A DNA stretch of 64,000 nt from Amoebophrya sp. A120. Its lineage: Eukaryota > Sar > Dinophyceae > Syndiniales > Amoebophryaceae. The translations under genes were made by a program, and so were the position numbers. This document shows positions 1 through 10,681 of this stretch, piece after piece; position 1 is the stretch's first letter; each line of letters starts with the position of its first letter. The stretch lies in assembly GCA_905178155.1 (NCBI GenBank), contig CAJINV010000004.1:7756771-7820770 (forward strand). The letters run 5' to 3'. The notes under the pieces are model-generated. The model was not told where the DNA came from, searched no databases, and was given only the letters and a program-made list of their open reading frames with translations.

Positions 1-3000
1 GAAAAGAACCAGCCCATGGGGAAGTGCGCCAACTGCGGTTCGTTATCGGATAAGTGGCGGAAGGACGGGTGGAGCCGGGTGTTTGTCACGTACAAGGACC
101 CGAACACGGGCGAACAGGTGCAGAACCTCGCGATCCCGCGCATGGTGCAGAAGATGCTGGAGAAAATCTGGAACGGCGAGGATCAGGAGCTGTTGGAGTA
201 CCTCTTCCCCGGCAGCCGGCACTTCGGCGCGGGCAAGGGCTGGGAACTGTTCTTCATGGAGGAATTACTGGTAACCCCGAATCAGTTCCGCGCGCCCCGG
301 AAGACGACCAGCGAAATTTGGCAGCTGGACCACGAAAGTAAGTGTCTGCAGGCGATCCTGTTCGCCTGCGACGAGTTGAAGAAGGTCGCCGCGGAAAAAA
401 CGAAGAACAAGGAAGGGACAGCGAACCAGGCGGGAGGCGGCGGTAGCGGTGGTGGTGATGCGGGTCAACGACAGGCACTACTGGACAACGCGGACGCCAG
501 CACAGACCCGAAGAAACTTCAACTACAGGCGAACCTCGAGGACTTTGCGATGCAAAATGACAAAGCAGGAACTTTGAATGAGGGGACAACTGGAGAATTA
601 CAGCAGCAGACCACAACAAAATCCGCATACCAACAGAAAATCGACGACACGGCGCTGGCGAAGGCGTACGTGACGCTGCAGGAGAAGGTAAACGTGTACA
701 TGGATGGGTCGAAGGGCGTGTCCAAAGCGGAACTGGAATCCAAGGGCATCCGGCAGAAAATCGAGAAGAAGCAGGGTATGTTCCGCATGAAGATGATGGG
801 AAAAAGAGTCAACTACGCCGGTCGCTCCGTCATCTCCCCCGAACCCAACGTCGAAACCAACGAGTATCAAATGCAAAAATGTCTGGGTCTGGAAGAGTGC
901 CAGGCTTTTCATGCATATTTTGCGTGACACATTATGCCTGTAATGCATGGCCTAGCATGACGGATTTCTGGTGCGTATTCCGCATGAGAAATACCCTCTC
1001 CGCGTAGCACAAACTGGACTCCTTTTGCTGGTCATGCAATACAGACTTATCCTAGAATACAGACGCATCCTAGGGTTGCGTCTCGCTATCAGGGTTTCGC
1101 CAACTCCGCGGGGGCGTTGCGGGTATCTCCCTAAAACACCAAAACCGGCACAAATTGGGCCGGCAGTCCGGGTAATTGCTCACCAGCCGGTTTGTATGGC
1201 GGAATAAGGTGCTCGACGAACGAAGAAGTAAGCATGTAATTAGCACCTCCGGTTGGTAGAGCGATCGGCCACCGAGGCACGTCAGGGGGCGTCGCTACTT
1301 CAATTCAATTCAATCCAAAGACAGCATTACAAGTTGCAATCTCCCAGACCCAGACATTTTTGCAATCCATAACGAGATCGGCGTGCCGATTTTTATGTGC
1401 AAGGTGCTCGGCGTGCCCGAGCGGGTGTGGCAGGGGAACCTGCAGTACTGTCAGCAGCTCGTGCGCAACGGCAACGACATCTACCCGGGGGCGTCGCAGC
1501 TGTTCGTTCCCACGGCGGACGGTCAGCGGTACAACGTGATCGACCTGGACAAGCTGAATTTCGACGGGCGCAACACCCACGCGGAAAACCTGTCGGGGTC
1601 CGCGACGAATCTGGATTCCGAGCGACCCTACATCGTGTACCGAAACCTGATCGACGGCGACCCAGTCCTGATGAACCGGCAGCCCACGTTGCACAAACCG
1701 GGAATCATGTGTCAAGTGGTGAAGGTGTTGAAGAAGGAGAACACGCTGCGGTTCCACTACGCAAATTGTAACACCTACAACGCAGATTTCGACGGGGACG
1801 AGATGAACATGCACGCGCCGCAGGTAAATGGATCCTAATTTCATCTGATTGGGTTATAGGAGTTTGTCATGCGTCGAAAGCGAGTACCAGTACTAGAACG
1901 CGCATATTCATCATTTTTGTTTCTCGATTGTTGTTGCATCAGCACGTGTAAAGAACATTGTGTCAAATTATAACCCTTGGTGTTCCTATCTCGACCAAAA
2001 ATCATCTTCAAAACAGGATATCCAAGGGCGTCTGGAAGCGTTGCGCATTGCGGAGGCGGACCGGCAGTACGTGGTGCCGACCAGCGGGAAACCCTTGCGC
2101 GGGATCATCCAGGACCACATCGCGGGCGCCGTTTTGATGATGGCGAGAGACACTTTCTTCACGAAGTCCGACCTGTGCCAATTACTTTACCGGGGATTGC
2201 GGTCTCAGATGGAGAAGCGAAAATCCACACACTGGGTGAAAATGCCAGATCTGAACGAGTTGACCAAGGGCGTCACCCAATCCTACGAGAACGCCGGTAT
2301 GGAGGGCATAGGGATCAAAACGGACACGAGGATTTCGTGGCCGACGACCTTCACGACCCCCTACGGACCGCTGCTGATCGACCCACCGTGTATTATTCAT
2401 CCAGAAGAAAAGTGGTCCGGGAAGCAGGCGTTCTCCATTTTGCTGAAGAACTTGATTCAACTCCACAACGGGAAACAGCAGGTGTTCCACACGTCGAAGT
2501 GCAAAACCCCCGGCGACATGTGGAACGGGGTGTTCGACAAGAATAAGGAGGAGGAACAGATCCTCATCCGCAACTCCGAACTGCTCCGCGGCGTGCTCGA
2601 CAAATCCGAGTTCGGGGCCTCCGCCGGGGGGCTCACCCACCTCTGCTACGAGGTGTTCGGTCCAAAGATGGCGGGCGCGGTGCTGTCAACCTTCGCCCGC
2701 GTCTTCACGGCCTACTTGCAGACCCGGGGGTTCACCTGTGCGATGATAGACGCTCTGGTCGAAAAACCGGCGGAGAAAAAGCGAAAAGACTTGATCGACG
2801 AGACCATGAGCAAGGGCTACGACGTGATCGATTTGTTCGTGAAGGACCACTATCAAATGTAAAAATGTCTGCGTCTGGAAGATTGCAACTTGTCATGCTG
2901 TTTTTGGACTCTAAAAAGATTTGTATTGCATGACAAGCAAGAGGGGTATAATTTGTGCTACACGGACAGGGCATTTCTCATGCGGAAGGTGCATCAGGAA

Positions 3001-6000
3001 GCCCTCTAAAAGTCTGCGATGCTAAGTCATGCATTACAGGCGTCATGGGTCATGAGAAATATGCATGACAAATCTTGCATTCTTCCAGACCCAGACATTT
3101 TTGCATTTGATANNNNNNNNNNNNNNNNNNNNNNNNNNNNNNNNNNNNNNNNNNNNNNNNNNNNNNNNNNNNNNNNNNNNNNNNNNNNNNNNNNNNNNNN
3201 NNNNNNNNNNNNNNNNNNNNNNNNNNNNNNNNNNNNNNNNNNNNNNNNNNNNNNNNNNNNNNNNNNNNNNNNNNNNNNNNNNNNNNNNNNNNNNNNNNNN
3301 NNNNNNNNNNNNNNNNNNNNNNNNNNNNNNNNNNNNNNNNNNNNNNNNNNNNNNNNNNNNNNNNNNNNNNNNNNNNNNNNNNNNNNNNNNNNNNNNNNNN
3401 NNNNNNNNNNNNNNNNNNNNNNNNNNNNNNNNNTTTTTCGCCTGTTTTTTCTTGGAAATTGCTTTCTTGGAAGCAGAATTCCGCGATTTCATCCTCTGCT
3501 GCACGTTTGTTCTGCTTGTAGAAGCGACCTGCAGGAAATTGCTAGAGGGCTGCGTTTTTGATAGAGCGCCCGTTTCTTCTACTGTTTCGTTCTTCACCAC
3601 CACTTCCAACGGCTCATCAGTGTCGCTGCTCTGCTTATCGCTCTTCCCCTCCACCAAGGAACTCGCCTTGCACAGCCGCGAGGTCAAGGAGTGATTCGGG
3701 TCGTAACTTCCAGCCGCGCCGCCCTTCACAATGTCGGACTTCACCGCGGACAACCAGGTGTCTGAAGTATCAAGTGCAAAAATGTCTGGGTCTGTAAGAA
3801 TGCATGTTTGTCATGCTTGTCTGGGATGACTCTTCAATCTGACATGCACGTTACCCAAGAGCTCCATTTTTCTGTGATGCAGAAACGCAGTTTGTCATGC
3901 AGAGGAGGCAACACCTAGAAGCTCAGAAACTTGTCATGCTGGGCCAGCACTTGTGGCCTCATCATGAGAGGCCACCCAGCATCACAAGTTTCCAGACCCA
4001 GACATATTTGCAATTGATATGAAGACCCCGTGTCCAAAATGACCCGCATCCGCGCCTGGGGCTGGGAAAAACAGTTTTGGGCGAAGGAGGAGGTGGCTTC
4101 TGCACCATCAGTGCTGGTTGTATTCATTGCCTGTTGGTCAACAACATCCTGTGCAGTTCCTGCTTTCGTCGAGTCCGTAGCATTGTTTCCTGCCTCCTCG
4201 TCCCCGGATGAAGATGAAAGAAGACTTCGCACTATGAAATGCAAAAATGTCTGGGTCTGGAAAATTCCGACATTTGTCATGCAGTTTTTCCAAGCTCCAC
4301 CAAGTCTGTAATGCAGGGCCTAGCATCACAGGGTCTGCAGCCCCTTGGTGATGCCTATTCTGCATGAGAAATGCCCCCCCGGCTTGGCTAGAAATGGGGA
4401 ACTTTTGCAAGTCATGCAACACAGATTTTTGTATGATCCGCAACACGCATCACAAGTTGCATTCTTCCAGACCCAGACATTTTTACATTTGATACTCCTC
4501 CCCACCATGCGCACTCTCCCCTCCTACGCCCCCTACGACCTGGCCGCCCGGGCCGGCGGGTACGTGACCGACCGGTTCTTGACGGGTGTCCGATATCCTG
4601 TGTAAAAACGTCCCCACCTTAGAGTTGTCATGCAAATCTGCATGCTTAGAATGTCTCTCATGCAGAGCCCCATAAGAAGCATTTTCTAGCGCTGTTTTGA
4701 AATTTGTGATGCTCGAAGCAGCATGAGGGGCTAGATTTCTGATGCTGCTGCACTAGCTAAACGGGACAAGAACACTGCGAACTGAAACTTGTCATGCACG
4801 ACAACAGCCAAAGTTCAGTGATTTGTCTTGCAGATTTCCCAACTTGTTGACTATGGGGTCGTGGGGACGTTTTTACATCTGATATCCGACCGCAAGAGTT
4901 CTACTTCCACTGCATGGCGGGGCGCGAGGGGCTGGTCGATACGACGGTGAAGACCAGTCGCAGTGGGTACTTGCAGCGGTGTTTGGTCAAGCATTTGGAA
5001 ACCTGCGTCGTCGCCTACGACGGCACCGTCCGGGACACGTCGGACAACTCGGTTGTGCAATTTCTGTACGGCGAAGATATCCCGTGTAAAAACATTTTCA
5101 CCTCCCCATAGTCAAGTTGGTAAATCCGCAATACAAATCACCAAGTTAAGGGAGTTGTGCATGACAAGTTTCCATCTGCAGTGTAGTACCATTTGGCAAG
5201 GGCAGCCGCATGAGAAAGCCATTTTCTCATCTCATTTACAGCATTACAAATTCCCAAACACGATTGGGACAAAGGCCTCTCATTATGCCGAGGCGCATTA
5301 CAAATGTTCCTGTCATTGCGCATTTGCATGACAACTATGGGTTGGGGAGGTTTTTCCTCAGGATAGAAGACGGTATCGACGTTACGAAGTCCAACTACTA
5401 TTGAGAGGAAAAATCCCCCCTCCCCATATTGAAAACGCATTCGTCTGAAAATTTGTGATGCAGATTTGAGGTCACAAATCCTGTCTGTCTTGCAAGAAGG
5501 CAAAGCCTTAGAGTCCGCCGCATTATGCCGGCGGTTTGTGATGCTGTTGGGCTTACAGGGCCGACGTCTGTCATGCTAGTCCCCTACGTCAAAACCTCTC
5601 GACCCAGGCTTAGTATATGCCTGCAGTCCTCTCCAGCAAGACAGACTGATTTGTGTGCGCAAATCCAGCATCAGAAATTTCGTTTCGATATGGGGAGGGG
5701 GGGTTTTTCCTTTTGATAACTACCTGGAAAAGTTCACGCAGCTGCGGGAAAACATGTGCAGCGACCACCAGGCGCGATTGCGAACGAGAAACCGCATGCA
5801 GCTTCTACAGTCAAAGGGGATTCTCGATATGACCACGGCGAAGAGGTATTTTCAAGTGCGCGACCTGGTGCGAAAATCCGAACTAAAGCCCTTCGCAGTG
5901 AAATCCGGACAACCGGAAAAGGCGGGCGGGTTAATAGACAAGTTCGACACGAAGAAAGCGGTGGAGGAATTGGAATCCTTCATGTCTTCCTACAGCAACC

Positions 6001-9000
6001 CGCTGCACGACTGGGAAGGTGTCGGGGTAGAGAACTCCGCGACCGGAAATTTTTCCGCTTTGGAGCCGAAGTTGAGTTCCGTGTTCAAGAGGCTGACGCA
6101 GCTGCGCAGACAGTTGCAGCAGACGAAGCACTGGAAGCCGTACGACAAATTCGACCCCCCACAGGCGTTGTTGAACCCGAAGCAGCATCTGGGTGCGGTC
6201 AGCGAGCGGTTCCACGATTTGCTGCTCGATTTTGTGAAGAAACAGGAATGGAAGGACGAAAGTGAGGAAACCGATTTCATCAACTTCTGCATGCTCAAGT
6301 ACCAAAACTGCCTGGCCGACGAGGGCGAGGCCGTCGGGGTCTTGGCCGCGCAGGGCATGGGCGAGCCATCCACGCAGATGACGTTGAACACCTTCCACTT
6401 GGCGGGCCACGGTGGCGCGAACGTGACCCTAGGTATCCCGCGGTTGCGCGAGATTGTGCAGACCGCGAGTCGCAACATCATGACGCCGCTGTGCAAAATC
6501 AAGGTGCTCGCGGACCAGAACGGGTCGACCACCTTGGACGACAAACTGTACTTCGCGGAGTCCGTGGCGCTGCGGTACGGGCGCACGCACTATGAAATGC
6601 AAAAATGTCTGGGTCTGGAAGATTGCGAGATTTGTCATGCTTGTCTGGCATGACCAAAAAGTTTGTGATGCGTGTCCAAGAAGAGACCCTTTTGCCTGCC
6701 ATGCAAAAACGCAGTTTGTCATGCGAAAAACGCAAGAACAGAAAGAAGCGCAGATATAATTTCTCATGCTTGGCTGTGTATTACAGAGCATTCACTATTC
6801 CCAACTCAGCAGTACAAGTTTCCAGACATCCAGGGATATTTGCATTTCATACGCACCTCCACGAACTGATCACGGAGTACCGGGTCACGGAGAAGGGCCG
6901 GCAGCTTATCCTGAGTAAAAACGTCTCCACCCCAGAGTTGTCATGCAAATCTGCATGCCTAAAATGTTTCTCATGCGCAGACCCATCGAAAGCATTCTGT
7001 AATGCTGTTTTGGGATTTGTCATGCTCGAATAAGGATAAGATCTTCGATTTGTGATGCTGTTTCACTAGCTAAAGAGCACTACTACAATACGACCCCAGA
7101 CTTGTCATGCGCGACAGCCAAGACTTGTAGATTTGTGTAGCAGATTGCCCATCTTGACTATGGGGTGGGGACGGTTTTGCTGAGGATACAGCTGGGCGGG
7201 AACTTTGTCCGCACCTACATTGTGGAGCTGGACTTCGTGTCCCTAGCCGACGTGCAGAAGAAGTTTCCCCACCTGAACACGACGGAAAAGTTGAACCAGT
7301 TTTTGCAAGAAGGCTACTACTCCTTCCTCGGGCAGTTCAAGAACGAGGTGGACAAGTACGTGCGCGCCGCCGAGAAGAATCGAAACAAGGAAACAGCCAC
7401 GTCGAAGCGCAAAGCCGTCAACGACGAGAAGCTGCGGGCGCCGATGGGCGGCGGTGGCGGCGGGGACGACGAAAGCGGGGATGAGGAGGGTGGAAAGAAT
7501 GAAAGCAGAGGAAAGAATAATAAGAAAGGGAACGAAAGAGGTGACGAGCAGGAAGGAGAGGGGAATGACATGGAAAATAATGACTCGTCAAATCACAAGA
7601 AGGGCAAGAAGCAGAAAACCAAGAAGCACGCCCGGGGTTTGGGAAAAAAGGACGACAGCGAGGACGACGGCTCAGACTCCGGGTCCGAGGAAAGTTCCGA
7701 GAGCGAGAGCGAGGAGTTGAAACAGGTAAAGGACGAGGAGGACGACTTACTGGCGGATGAGAAAAGTAAAAAGAAGAAGCATGGTAAAGAAGGTAAAACG
7801 GCATTAGCGGGAAAGAAAGCTTCTACCAAAACTGGTCGTGGTGCTGGGAATAATGTCTCAGATGATTCTTCCGACAGCGAATCGCTCTCCGCGTCCTCGG
7901 ACAGCGAGATGGAGAATGCGAATCGAGACCACAAGCAGCGGAAACAGCAGAAGAAAAACACGATTGACGACAAGCAGGCCGAGGCATTGTTGAAGAAGAA
8001 AGCGCAAAAACTGTTGCGGAACCAGCAAAATGTGGGGGCTATGATTGTTTCTACGGACGACAGCGAAGAGGGTACTAGCGACGATGATACTACTAAAAAG
8101 AAGAAGAAAAAGATGAAAAAGCAGCAAGATTTGCTGGAAGTGGATTTAGACTTGGATGAGGACATGGAAAATCAAGGCACCTTGACGCCGGTGGAGAGGT
8201 TTCTGAACGACGCGGAAGCCGATAACGAAACGCTGGAGGAACTGGGGAAAGTAAAGTTCACCACGCCCGAGTGGTTTCACTTCCCGGAAACCAACCGAGC
8301 GACCTGGGCCTTCCGCATGGACGTCTCCGCGCAAAAGTGCCCCTGCAAGATGCTCCTATCTGAGATCATCAAGAAACTGTCACAGGTATGTATTTAGGAA
8401 ATGAGGAGCATTTAGTTGTAGTTGTACGCAATGACGATCCGATGAGTTGTAGGAGTAGAATTTCGATTATGTGTACAAGAACACTTATGCCTTCATCGAT
8501 TCCTTCTGTGAAAACATGAAGATAAAACTGAAATTCGTCTCTTGCTTCCTTCCATTCTACCTACCATGAAGAGCAAGCCAAATACAAATGGCTCGCAATA
8601 ATATAATTTGAATTTGCTTATGCGAAGTAACATCCAAATGAAAAACAGGAGCGGTATGCGCAGGACGAGCGTGCGAAGGGGATCAAGAAGGTGAACGTGT
8701 TGCAAAAGGACGACGAGGTGACTATCGAGACGGAGGGCATCAACCTGACCGCCTTGTGGCAGCTGCCCGACGAGCTGTCTACCGGGGAGCTGGACTGGAA
8801 CCGGTTGAACACGAACTGCATCGGGACTACTATGGACCTGTACGGCGCGGAGGCGGCGCGGAACGCGATCGTGCGGGAGATCCGGAACGTGTTCGGGCAC
8901 TACGGCATCGAGGTGAACTGGCGGCATCTGTACCTGATCGCCGACTACATGACCAGCCAGGGCAGCTACCGGGCGTTCAGCCGCCGCGGCATGCAGGACA

Positions 9001-9589
9001 TCTCCTCGCCTTTTCTGCAGATGACCTACGAAACCAGTCTCACCTTCGCCGCCAAGGCCGCCCTCGAGCACAACACGGATTCGTTAGCGTCCGCGTCCGC
9101 GAGCATTATTACGGGGAAATTGCCGACCGTCGGGACGGGATGCTTCGATGTATTAACGGATTTCAAGCAATTCGAGAAAAACGCGACGGAGCTCGGGGAA
9201 AAACTGCACGCGGAGCAGGGCTATGAACTGCAAATATCGATCTGGGTCTGGAAAAATGCAACTTGTGATGCTGCGCTTGGATGTCTAAGAAATTTGTGTT
9301 GCATCAGCTGCAAAAGGAATTTGATTTTTGCTACGGGAAGAGGGCATCTGTCATGCGGAATAGGCATCAAGATGCCCTCACAAAATCTGTGATGCTAGGG
9401 CATGCATCACAGACATCATGGCTCATGCAAAACGTGCATCACAAGTCTCAGAATCTTCCAGACCCAGACATTTTGGCATTTGATAAAGGCAACGAACAGC
9501 TGCGCAACCGGTTTTTCGACGAGGACAGCGATTTCGGCTGTGTGTCGGATGAAGAGGAGGGAGATGTGATGGGGGTGGGACGGGTGTAA
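1..9589 (+). CDS. RPA1: DNA-directed RNA polymerase I largest subunit (A190/RPA1), 5'-partial, interrupted by gap
   Basis: Catalytic subunit of nuclear RNA polymerase I, which makes the large rRNA precursor. The frame is open from base 1, so the N-terminus lies outside. Seen in order: a zinc-binding CANCG segment (about 37-45), the clamp/active-site entry ending in [16 protein letters not shown], the invariant Mg-binding [10 protein letters not shown] (about 1779-1808), the funnel (2017-2850), the block reading [14 protein letters not shown] (4540s) and [20 protein letters not shown] (4905-4965), the trigger-loop [13 protein letters not shown] (about 6361-6399) and the C-terminal clamp. Exons by my reading: 1-864, 1377-1823, 2017-2850, [gap], 4495-4593, 4890-5077, 5371-5398, 5724-6590, 6857-6906, 7194-8385, 8649-9221, 9491-9589; those after the gap total exactly 1032 codons. 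Roughly 80 conserved residues expected between 2850 and 4495 are absent. About 270 residues of acidic/lysine repeats (7380-8210) sit in the jaw. The family is certain; Pol I rather than II or III is judged from the segment spacing and the jaw insert. Confidence 0.93.
865..1371. mobile_element. IE family A, with nested insert
   Basis: TIR core TGTCTGGGTCTGGAAG at 885ff and its complement near 1343-1360. TSD ACGAG at 860-864 and 1372-1376. Removing 865-1376 joins VETNE to IGVPIF, the expected Pol I sequence. At 507 bp it is twice the family length because about 250 bp of foreign sequence sits at roughly 1060-1312. Confidence 0.95.
1060..1312. repeat. Nested insert inside the first IE, possibly tRNA-derived
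   Basis: This stretch has no counterpart in other family A elements. It contains TGGTAGAGCG at 1254-1263, like a tRNA D-arm/box A, and ends in a pentanucleotide run (TTCAA)n at about 1299-1314. No good box B is visible, so a SINE origin is only a suggestion. Edges are approximate. Confidence 0.4.
1824..2016 (+). other. GT-AG spliceosomal intron in RPA1
   Basis: Donor CAG|GTAAAT and acceptor AACAG|GAT give a phase-0 junction joining MNMHAPQ to [15 protein letters not shown]. It has no TIR or TSD, but contains an exact TTGTCATGC at 1864-1872, the 9-mer typical of IEs. Confidence 0.88.
2851..3112. mobile_element. IE family A, right edge at the assembly gap
   Basis: Begins TATCAAATGTAAAAATG after ACCAC (2846-2850) and ends TTTGATA at 3106-3112, directly against the run of N. 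The right TSD lies in the gap and cannot be checked. Confidence 0.88.
3113..3433. other. Assembly gap (N)
   Basis: A run of 321 N. It begins exactly at the end of an IE, as expected when a repeat breaks an assembly. Its true length is unknown. The missing Pol I exons could lie here or elsewhere. Confidence 0.99.
3434..4232 (-). CDS. Pepsin-like (A1) aspartic protease fragment on the minus strand
   Basis: Read on the minus strand, 4232-4020 joined to 3762-3434 (removing the IE between them) gives a Ser/Asp/Thr-rich stretch, then [19 protein letters not shown], then a Lys/Ser-rich stretch running into the gap. DTGSSDTW matches the first catalytic aspartate motif of pepsin-family proteases (DTGSxxLW), and the hydrophobic VIL before it fits. 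The second aspartate, the flap and both ends are missing from this piece. It lies inside the Pol I gene on the opposite strand, and the IE at its right edge has unmatched flanks, so the fragment is probably misplaced by assembly or moved by recombination between IEs. The plus-strand reading here is implausible ([13 protein letters not shown]). The protease call depends mainly on one motif. Confidence 0.65.
3768..4019. mobile_element. IE family A in the aspartic protease fragment
   Basis: TSD TGAAG at 3763-3767 and 4020-4024, exact. Removal on the minus strand joins ILDTGSS to DTWLSAVK, so the element sits immediately after the catalytic motif. The intact TSD shows that the DNA on both sides is truly contiguous. 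Confidence 0.93.
4233..4494. mobile_element. IE family A with unmatched flanks
   Basis: A full-length element (TATGAAATGC to TTTGATA), but the left flank is CGCAC and the right flank CTCCT. This is the only complete IE here whose 5-bp flanks show no relation. The left flank belongs to the minus-strand protease piece and the right flank to Pol I, marking a chimeric junction. Confidence 0.9.
4594..4884. mobile_element. IE family C
   Basis: TIR GTAAAAACGTCCCCACC and its complement at the right end. TSD TCCGA at 4589-4593 and 4885-4889. Removal joins FLTGVR to PQEFYFHC. Confidence 0.95.
5078..5365. mobile_element. IE family C, divergent
   Basis: TSD GAAGA at 5073-5077 and 5366-5370. The TIR has drifted (AAAACATTTTCACCTCCCC against GGGGAGGTTTTTCC). 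Removal joins FLYGED to GIDVTKS. Confidence 0.93.
5399..5718. mobile_element. IE family D
   Basis: TIR GGAAAAATCCCCCCTCCCC, complement at 5690-5712. TSD ACTAC at 5394-5398 and 5719-5723. Removal joins VTKSNY to LEKFTQL. Confidence 0.95.
6591..6851. mobile_element. IE family A
   Basis: TSD CGCAC at 6586-6590 and 6852-6856. Removal joins ALRYGRTH to LHELITEY. The interior is close to that of the IE at 19469-19721, suggesting recent copies. The right TIR is degraded (CCAGACATCCAGGG). Confidence 0.94.
6907..7188. mobile_element. IE family C
   Basis: TSD CAGCT at 6902-6906 and 7189-7193. Removal joins EKGRQL to [12 protein letters not shown]. Confidence 0.95.
8386..8648 (+). other. GT-AG spliceosomal intron in RPA1
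   Basis: Donor CACAG|GTATGT and acceptor AACAG|GAGCGG, phase 0, joining IIKKLSQ to [10 protein letters not shown]. No IE features are seen. Confidence 0.9.
9222..9485. mobile_element. IE family A
   Basis: TSD AGGGC at 9217-9221 against AAGGC at 9486-9490 (one mismatch). Removal joins LHAEQG to NEQLRNRFF near the Pol I C-terminus. Confidence 0.93.
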
Positions 9590-10681
9590 GAAGTTCTGCT
9601 GGTGCAGGCAGAGCAGCACCGAGGATTATTTGCTTATTTCGTATTGCGCAGAAAACTACCGATCTTACCGGTGCGGACGATAATTGTGTTGACACTACAC
9701 GTATGCAAATGATGAAAGATCTTTACGCAAGCAGTGTAACAGGAGCAAGAACTGTGGGAAGATGTTTGATGAACGCGTTTTATGTTTTTTAAAGCGTAGG
9801 AAGAGGAACATCAAGCCGAGCTTGAAGTCCTGCTTCCTCGTATGTTGTTCTTCGGGCATGAAGGGTGTTTGCAAGTGGATCATTAAGTGAAAGTTCAGTT
9901 GATCCCCGACGAGCGATGTTGTTGTGGTCCTTCTCGAGATCAGTTCTGGATGACCCTTTCGGAGGTGGCAAGTAGCTGAGGAAGGCGAAGGTCGATGTTG
10001 ATCTGCGGGTCTGGTGGGTGGAGGTTTCTGATGAATCAAATCGAGGAACAACCTTTCAGAAAAAAAGGATTTTTGATATAGTGCACCGCTCCGAAAAAAA
10101 GTGTTGTCCGGGAGCGGAACCAATTCGATGCGATCTTCATAGGCATCGGCTGATCATAGAAAGGTAGAAGCTCGAGCTGCGCTCTTTATCCCAATTATCC
10201 CGCAACCCTTACGAAGGAGCGGAGTCCTCTTCAAATCAAATCAAATCCGCGGTAGAATGATAAGTGAAGGAAGTGCTGCCGAGAAGTACACCTTTATTTC
10301 ATGCCCTCAATATGTCGAACCGGCATAAAGTACTTTTTGTTTGCGATGGGTGACGACAGGTTGTTTTGCTTAGCACGCTCTAGTCTACAGTGTCCTCTCC
10401 TCTCGTGTAGTTTGAAGCTCTGTCCGCCTGTCGGTCTAGTTTCAGTTTTGGTAAAAATCTTTAACATAGTATCGTTTTCAGCACCACCACGGTAAGTAGA
10501 CAACGTATCACTCATCAAGAATTATATCAGAAAACACAAGAACACCATCCGTTGAAAGTCTCACCATAGGTGAAAACTCATTTTCTCGGACTAAAAACTA
10601 AGTTCCAACTAACTTAATCACTCGTTCATTCTGTCCTATTGACATAAAATTTTCAAAAAAAGGCCCTATAAAAACGAACCA
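9590..10681. other. Spacer, no gene seen
   Basis: AT-richer sequence between RPA1 and the next gene. A run TCAAATCAAATCAAATCC at 10231-10248 resembles the pentanucleotide tail in the first IE's insert. No convincing ORF, RNA gene or IE. Confidence 0.6.

Noticed and set aside
865..1371. Ordinary GT-AG intron interpretation of IEs
   Set aside because: At several sites every possible rotation of the cut within the TSD was tried; none gives GT at the start with AG at the end, and the sites that rebuild conserved protein coincide with TSDs.
3434..3694. Plus-strand reading of the segment after the gap as part of Pol I
   Set aside because: It gives an implausible Phe/Leu/Cys-rich peptide that matches nothing in Pol I, whereas the minus strand gives a hydrophilic protein with an aspartic protease motif.
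7593..8165. Minus-strand ORFs opposite the acidic Pol I insert
   Set aside because: Ser/Phe-rich mirror images of Glu/Lys codons, a typical shadow of low-complexity coding.
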